From Mytilinidion resinicola (lineage: Eukaryota; Ascomycota; Dothideomycetes; Mytilinidiales; Mytilinidiaceae), in the NCBI RefSeq assembly GCF_010093595.1, contig NW_022985455.1, forward strand, positions 88,752-152,751: a DNA stretch of 64,000 nucleotides, in the 5' to 3' direction. A model generated the notes under the pieces. It was given only the letters and a program-made list of their open reading frames with translations, had not been told where the DNA came from and did no database searches. Position 1 is the first letter of the stretch. Each line of letters opens with the position of its first letter. Below are positions 58,449-64,000 of this stretch, one piece after another. The translations under genes were made by a program, and so were the position numbers.

Positions 58449-60310
58449 CTACCAGGAGAAACTTTCCTCGCGGAAGTCCACATTCCATGTCGTCTCACGC
58501 ATGCGCACTGCACGCCTCACATCGTCTGCCAGCCCACCGGTTCCACAGACGCTGACACAGGCGGCGCCAAGGCCCGCTTGCATTTCCTGGTCGATAAGGG
58601 CTTGAACATTGGGTTTGCCGGGGAACATCTGTACGCTGGACGACGGCGAGTGGATCTCTTTCGTTGATCGGGGGCGAGTGACGAAGAGCAGAATCTTGAG
58701 GATATCCCTACGCTTGGGCATGGAGAGAATGGTCGTCATCCATGAGCGGATCCATTCGAGGTGCTCAGGAGATTGGATGACCCATACGAGCGTGAGGCGG
58801 CGGGTTGCAGTCGTTCCGTTTGCGAATTGGGCGACGATGTCGCGAACGTGGGGCACTTGATGTGCGATACCGACACCAGCAGCCCAAAGCATGACCGTTC
58901 CGTAGGAGCTTAGGTTCTCGCCACCTTATTATTGCATTAGCGATCGTGTACATAGCAATCCTTGACGAGATGAACGAATGCAGACATACCATATGGTCCC
59001 TCGATCATAGCAGAAGTCGTGAAGCGACCAGAGGGAGAGAGATCAGCCTTCCTGAAGAGCTTCTCCGTGAATCCAGTTCGTCGACGAATGATCATCGAAA
59101 CGCTCGTCTTCTTGTTCTCTAAGATGTCCTGACGATTCATTGCGAGGCCCTTCTCCTCGCTCAGGTCGTCTTCTTCGTCACTCCAGGCCAACGAGAACGG
59201 GTGGTTAGTCCACAGGCCGACAGACGGCATGTAGATGTATGCATGCTGGCCAGGTCGGAATGCCCAAGGACGAGCCATCCGAATAGTGACCTTCACGGCG
59301 TCACCCGGGAGTACCTCAACATCGGCCTTAGTACCACCAGCACCGAAGTTACGCATTACTAGAAGGACGACTCGGGACGTTCGCTCAAAGACCCAGAGAG
59401 CGATAACGCCGTAGAGGATGCGCTGCTGGGGCATTGTCTTGAGGTGAAACCACAACGCTCCAATTGAAAGTGCTGCAACCAGAATGTGCATGGTCAAGAA
59501 GGTCTCGTAGAACGCGTGGCGAACGGTGGATGGCGAGTGAAGAAGCAGGAAGACGAGAGCGACTGTACCAATGGTCCCAGTCATGATCATTTCGCTCTTT
59601 TGGATGGATGCCGCGACTGCACTCCAGCCGGATTGGTGGACCTTGCTAGCCATCCAGGCTGCGGTATGAGCAACTGCCTCCAGGACAACGATCCGTCCAA
59701 ACCATCGATGAATCAGGTTGAACGTATCGAAAGAGATACCACAGAAAGTGATGAAGGGGTTGTTCCGGCCAGCAAGAAGGAAGAGCGGAATCATGTTCAT
59801 GACGGACAAGACACCTGTACGGTTGCGGAATTCTCCTGCTATTTCCTTGTACGGGCCGCTCCAGTCAATCCTGATTACACAGAAGGCAATATTGGTGGCA
59901 AAGTAACCGGTCAAGAAGAACATTTGCAGACGGCTTGGAAGGGTGCCAACGTTCAGAGCGGAGGACAACTTGAATTCGCGGTGGTGACGGGTCCTGAGCA
60001 GAGGCGCATCCAGAAAGTGCTTCTTGAAGCGTCCAAAGGTGAGACTGGGAATGGCAAAGTATCGCTGGGTGTCATTGCTGAGGCTGGCAACAGTCCGGAC
60101 GTAGCGAATCAGGTGGAAGACAACCTGGTAGACAATGAAGGCGCCGACGATGGATATCCAGATCCATCCAAACCAGAATGACATTGAGATGTTCTCGAGT
60201 TCCGCTGGGTCAGGGCCCGAGGCAGCACCTCCCGCGGGAGGAGCATCGGCGGCGACGAGAGGTGCAGCCACCAAGATGGCGGCCCATCGGAGGAGGGAGA
60301 CGGTGTTCAT
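58449..60310 (-). CDS. Ferric/metallo-reductase (FRE family)
   Basis: Exons 60310-58990 and 58924-58449 give 598 residues. The enzyme passes electrons from NADPH through FAD and two haems across the membrane to reduce ferric or cupric ions for uptake. The N terminus carries a signal-like segment (1-21). The four haem histidines are present with the canonical spacing: H201/H215 and H275/H289. FAD binding is at FRPGQHAYIY and TNHPFSLAW (residues about 351-376). NAD(P) binding follows (EGPYGGENLSSYGT, AAGVGIAHQV) and ends at CGTGGLADDVRRAV. EGPYGG is formed across a 65-nt intron that uses an AAG acceptor. The family is usually iron-repressed; no GATA-type cluster was scored here. FREs are also common mobile cargo in fungi, but no captain recombinase is seen. 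Confidence 0.93.
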
Positions 60311-63026
60311 GATGACTAGTGCTGGTAGGGCCGGGCGTGATGTTGAATCGGCGAGAGGAAGCCCGAATACGCCCTGCGCCAGTCAAGGTGGTGTTCTAGG
60401 TATCCGGGTTGGCCAGCAAGGACGGAGAGGCAGCAGCTAATGTAGCACGGAGAGACGCTGGCTGGCAGCGAGGGTGGGTGGGGCACCTGGCAGACTGAGG
60501 CACCTGGGGTAGGATATACAATGGGTCGTTTGGGGACGTGACGCAGGGCCGGGGGCGGCTACGGAAGGATCGAATATGGCTGGACGGCAGCGGCCATGCG
60601 CACACGACTGGGCTAGGCAGTGGGTGTGGTGTGGTGGTGGAGGTGGAGGAGGGTCGCTATGGTGGGCAGCGGAATGGAGGAATATCAAAAGCGGAAGGAC
60701 GCAAGGGGATCCAGAGAGAGTGGCTGGAGTAGTGAAGGTGAACAGAAATGCTGCTGGCAGCGGTCGAGGAGGACGTGGGCGGGCCGAGATGCACGCAAGA
60801 ACAGGGCCAAAAGAGAGACGGTTTTGACAGCAACGGCCGACGAAGCGAAAGAGTGAAAGGAATGGACGTCGAGACAGGAGGCCGGTGGGCTCTCGCGCCG
60901 CAGGATGAGGATCGCCAGAGATTGGCGGACTGGGGCAACGCCGGGGCGATCCATGGGCTGCGCTGTCTGATTGGCGCGCTTCTGAAACGGCCAGGCGCGG
61001 CAGGCACGGCCGGGGCCCTTCCCTGGCCTCTCGCGTCCTGGCCACGTCCACGTCGTTTCAGAGGCGTGCGAGGCTGCCGAGAGGGCGCGCAACCAAGCCG
61101 TCCAAGCAGCCCATGACGCATGGAGGCCGGCTCTGCTGAGTTTGCTGAGGTCGAACGGCGCCCGCCCGCCAGTGCTGCTCCACTACAGCGGCTGCCCGCT
61201 CTGCCCGCTCCTGCCCGCTCCTGCTTGTTGCGGGCCTCGTGTACAGTGGAGTATGTTCAAACAGCCTCTCCCGCCCCGGGAGATTGCTCTATGCTGTTTA
61301 TTGGCTCCTGTATACCACCCTGGTAGCGCTGAGGACTGCCGTCTGGTGTTGACTCTGCCCAGGCGCTTCCCTAATGACAGCCGTCGTGCTGCCACCGGGC
61401 GACCACCGGGTGCTGTCTATGCATACCACCTCCCGCGTCCGGCATCGTCCTGGTCTTGGTGGCTTCAGGCTTCCGATGTATGCTGGCCTCTTCCTGGCGC
61501 TCGACGTCGCTGCGACACAGACCTCGACGGCATCTTGCCCGGCACTTGGGGAACAACACTCGAAACGAAAACAGCCACCCGTCCTTATGCATCACGCCTC
61601 CACGTGTCGCCGTCTCCCAGGCTCGGCTCTGCTTCCTCTCCCAAGCGCGCATGAATCTCCTCGCTTTCTGTTCCTCGTCAGCTCTGCTCCTTTAGCCGAG
61701 AGCATGTTTGAGCTGAGGTTGCCAACGTTACACCCCCCGGGACTCCCATCTTCCACCCCTCCGCTGATAGGGCTCGCATTCTATTCAAATTAGCAGATAA
61801 GATATCGGCACACGTACCCTCCATGACGTTCGCCACCCCTCTACGTGCCTCACCACTTCCCGTCCTGATGCGGCAGCTGTTTCTGCTGCGCTGGACAGCC
61901 AATATCTCTATACTATCTCCACTCCAGTCTCCACCGACAGCATTGCCGTGCTACGAGTGTCCGAGAAGCCCCATGATCAAACCTCAACCCTCGGCCGCAG
62001 GGCGCGGGACGACGTACTCGGTAGGTGCCAGAGCCAGCCTGCATGAAATGCCCTCGACGCATGCCGTGTTGTGATAGCACGAAAACAAGATTACCGCGAA
62101 ACCTGTACCCCCGACTGCTGTGCTTCTCGCCCGCATCGTTATTTGCATGAGTGTGTACGACGTCGACGACAAAGGCCTGATAAGCCTTGTATGCAAGGCA
62201 ATCTAAGTGCTGAAGCGCCCCTCGACGCCGTGATACGCCCATATCTGCTTAGATGCTAGGCTACCTTTTGACGAGCCAGTGACCTCCTAGCGGGGCCGCT
62301 CCTGACAGTGGTATCAAGCGAGCAGGAGAGAGGGTAGAGCGTGGCTTTCTCGAGGGTGAGTTTGGGGGATTAGTGGACGAATGGTAATATAAGTTCGCGT
62401 AGATAGTACAGTACAAATCGGACTAACTACTATTGTTAGCTAGGGTACTCCATACAGTGTCGTCTAGGTAGCAAAAGAGGAGCCCTAGGTATGTCTATGT
62501 CTTGCTTACAGGTTTTATAGACTCCAAGTATAGTGGAAAGGTTCATAGACTAGAAATTGGACTACATTTTGACCACCCGGCTATCTGCTAGCCAGCGCAC
62601 TCCTTACAGTGGCGTCAAGCGAGCAAGAGAGAAGCCCCAAGTGCATCAATTTCCGCGTGTTCGAACTTGTAACCCGCTTTCATGAAGCCTCTTGCTCTCT
62701 CGGCACCACCACTGTAAGAAGTGCCCTAGGGTAACATGTCTTGAGTTAGTCAAAAGGTAGTCGAATTGCCACTGCGTTGACCTTACATCGTGCTTGGAGT
62801 TTCCAACGCCTGTCGGGGTACCTCCGCCAGTTGCAAGGAGTGCTCAAACTTATGTCTTGGTATTATTGTACATCTAGTGCATGATGCAGAATCATTCTCA
62901 AGAAAAGGGACGGGCATATAGAGGAAAGGATTTTGTATCAGAGAAACCTTTTGTAAGCTACTCCGGGTTAAGCCCTTCTTGTGCCATTAAGAGAGCATTC
63001 GTCTCGCCAATTCAAGCTTTGTGCTC
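60311..63026. other. Spacer: reductase upstream region and repeat cluster
   Basis: No supportable gene. 60311-62240 is GC-rich at first and contains only overlapping short frames; the repeat cluster at about 62250-62790 is listed separately. Confidence 0.55.
62250..62790. repeat. Degenerate direct and inverted repeat cluster
   Basis: A unit running from ctaccttttgac to gcactccttacagtgg and then gtcaagcgagcaagagag occurs at about 62258-62340, weakly at 62425-62495, again at 62565-62640, and inverted at about 62688-62775 (agtcaaaaggtagtc). The direct copies lie about 150 bp apart. The opposed copies resemble the ends of a decayed DNA transposon or a foldback element. Confidence 0.6.
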
Positions 63027-63989
63027 TTATTTCTCAACATCCTTAGCCTCGTCGTCCACCTCCATAGCCTCTACCTCATTCAACTCGGACTCCTTGTGCT
63101 CCTTCTTCTCCACATCGTTGGCCTCGTCGCTCACTTCCTTCGCCTCTGCCTCCTTCAACTCGGCCTCTTTGTGCTCATCTTTCTCCACATCGTTGGCTTT
63201 GTCGTCCACCTCCTTCCCCTCTGCCTCCATCAACGCAGCCTCTAGGAGAGCATTCAGGTCCGCCTCCTCCATCTTCTTCTCCTCTTTGATGACCTCCATA
63301 GGCATCTTGCAGATATCCGTCAACCGCTTCATATCCAGCTTATCACAAGCGTTCCCCACGATCTTCTGAAAGCGCCTGAACGCCGTCTTCTGGCTCTCCC
63401 CGGTCGCGCCCTCCTCCACGTCCTTCTTCTCCTGCGGCACCAGCTTGTCCGTCCCCTGCTGGTATCGCTTTAGCGCCGCCTGCTCTCTAGGAAAGGACTC
63501 GGCCGTCACAGGCACTCCGGCGATGTTGTTGAGGTAGTCCGGCCACGGCGCCGCGTAGAACCCGCGCAGTACGAAGCGCTCCAGCGACGACAGCTCGCGC
63601 AGCGTGGCGAGGCCCCGCGCGACCATCAGGCTCCGGCCGTAGCCCTTCCAGCCCATCAGCTTGGCCTCGCGGTCCGGCTCGCAGATGTAGACGGTGAGGG
63701 TGCGCAAGCTGGTGCAGAGCTTGGTGAGCGCGGTGAAGAGGATGAACCAGACGGTGCCGTCGAGGAAGTTGTCGAAGACCTGCCAGTCCTGGAAGAAGGG
63801 TGCGATGCGGATGTCGATGGTGCGGAGCAGAGCAGCGCGGTCGGGGCCGATGTGGCAGAGCCAGGCGAGGGCTTCGATGGGGTCGGAGAAGTACCAGACG
63901 GTTGGCTTGAAGATGCCCGTCGGGGTTGAGCTGGTGGCGGCAGGGTTGGAGGGGGCCATGGAGTCGCGTTGAGGCTTGTCAAGCTGCAT
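63027..63989 (-). CDS. Hypothetical protein with acidic 22-residue C-terminal repeats
   Basis: 320 residues from the first ATG; MAPSNPAAT at residue 11 is an alternative start. I do not recognise it with certainty. The N-terminal 150 residues (VWYFSDPIEALAWLCHI, LLRTIDIRI, ALTKLCTSLRTLTVYI, LSSLERFVLRGF) have the alternating strand/helix pattern of fungal F-box-associated or DUF7730-like proteins. Residues about 245-320 are three 22-residue acidic repeats (EVDDKANDVEKDEHKEAELKE), which may form a charged helix. The gene is close to the right edge, but the frame has its own start and stop inside the window. Confidence 0.6.
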   Translation of the reverse strand: MQLDKPQRDSMAPSNPAATSSTPTGIFKPTVWYFSDPIEALAWLCHIGPDRAALLRTIDIRIAPFFQDWQVFDNFLDGTVWFILFTALTKLCTSLRTLTVYICEPDREAKLMGWKGYGRSLMVARGLATLRELSSLERFVLRGFYAAPWPDYLNNIAGVPVTAESFPREQAALKRYQQGTDKLVPQEKKDVEEGATGESQKTAFRRFQKIVGNACDKLDMKRLTDICKMPMEVIKEEKKMEEADLNALLEAALMEAEGKEVDDKANDVEKDEHKEAELKEAEAKEVSDEANDVEKKEHKESELNEVEAMEVDDEAKDVEK

Positions 63990-64000
63990 GCGTCTGATGT

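Noticed and set aside
58925..58989. Non-canonical splice site in the ferric reductase
   Set aside because: The acceptor is AAG, less common than CAG or TAG but still a normal GT-AG intron, and it forms the conserved EGPYGG.
1..64000. Starship-type giant mobile element
   Set aside because: FRE and NLR-like genes are typical cargo, but no tyrosine-recombinase (DUF3435) captain gene or element boundary is visible in the window.

Overview
This window is nuclear DNA from a filamentous ascomycete (Pezizomycotina; the class cannot be fixed from the sequence alone). Genes are split by short GT-AG introns, mostly 49-153 nt, with CTAAC/CTAAT-like branch sites. The families are typical of the group: CFEM protein, C2H2 regulators, fungal PD-(D/E)XK proteins, caspase/TPR proteins and a ferric reductase. 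Spacers are long and hold decayed genes and small repeats. No rRNA, tRNA, CRISPR array or intact autonomous transposon was found.

Layout. 1-2066 (-) is a caspase-like plus kinesin-light-chain TPR gene, cut by the left edge and carrying an in-frame stop. 3550-5593 (+) is a DHA1-type MFS exporter. 7172-8322 (+) is a charged coiled-coil protein. 8.3-12.6 kb is gene-poor, with a 114-bp Tc1/mariner-type MITE and a small unrecognised multi-exon gene. 12600-14100 (-) and 14387-16013 (+) are two divergent PD-(D/E)XK nuclease-like genes arranged head to head. 17477-24814 (-) is a giant gene of about 2,427 codons: an acidic Pro/Glu-rich repeat region followed by a basic coiled-coil tail. 24.8-32.2 kb is mostly decayed sequence, including fragments of a TPR/NLR-like gene. 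32267-33212 (+) is a protein with a four-cysteine zinc motif and a bHLH-like segment.

Right half, more conserved: FIT lipid-droplet protein (34401-35408 +), Rab5/Vps21 GTPase (35707-36669 -), a C2H2 protein (37906-39379 -), a CFEM membrane protein (41235-42426 +), an alpha/beta hydrolase (43334-44175 -), an isochorismatase/GST pseudogene (44681-46003 +), a C2H2 plus fungal_trans transcription factor (49791-53272 +), a small secreted cysteine-containing protein (54181-54598 -), a Nudix hydrolase (54940-55791 -), a multi-pass membrane protein (56299-57365 +), a ferric reductase (58449-60310 -), a degenerate direct/inverted repeat cluster (about 62.25-62.79 kb), and an acidic-tailed protein at the right edge (63027-63989 -).

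The window is not one pathway. Housekeeping functions (lipid droplets, endosomal trafficking, nucleotide clean-up, iron reduction) sit beside accessory families linked to self/non-self recognition or secretion. The features that best repay follow-up are the head-to-head nuclease-like pair, the giant acidic/basic protein and the decayed isochorismatase/GST fusion. Exon joins were placed by eye and checked for reading-frame consistency; no search or RNA evidence was available.
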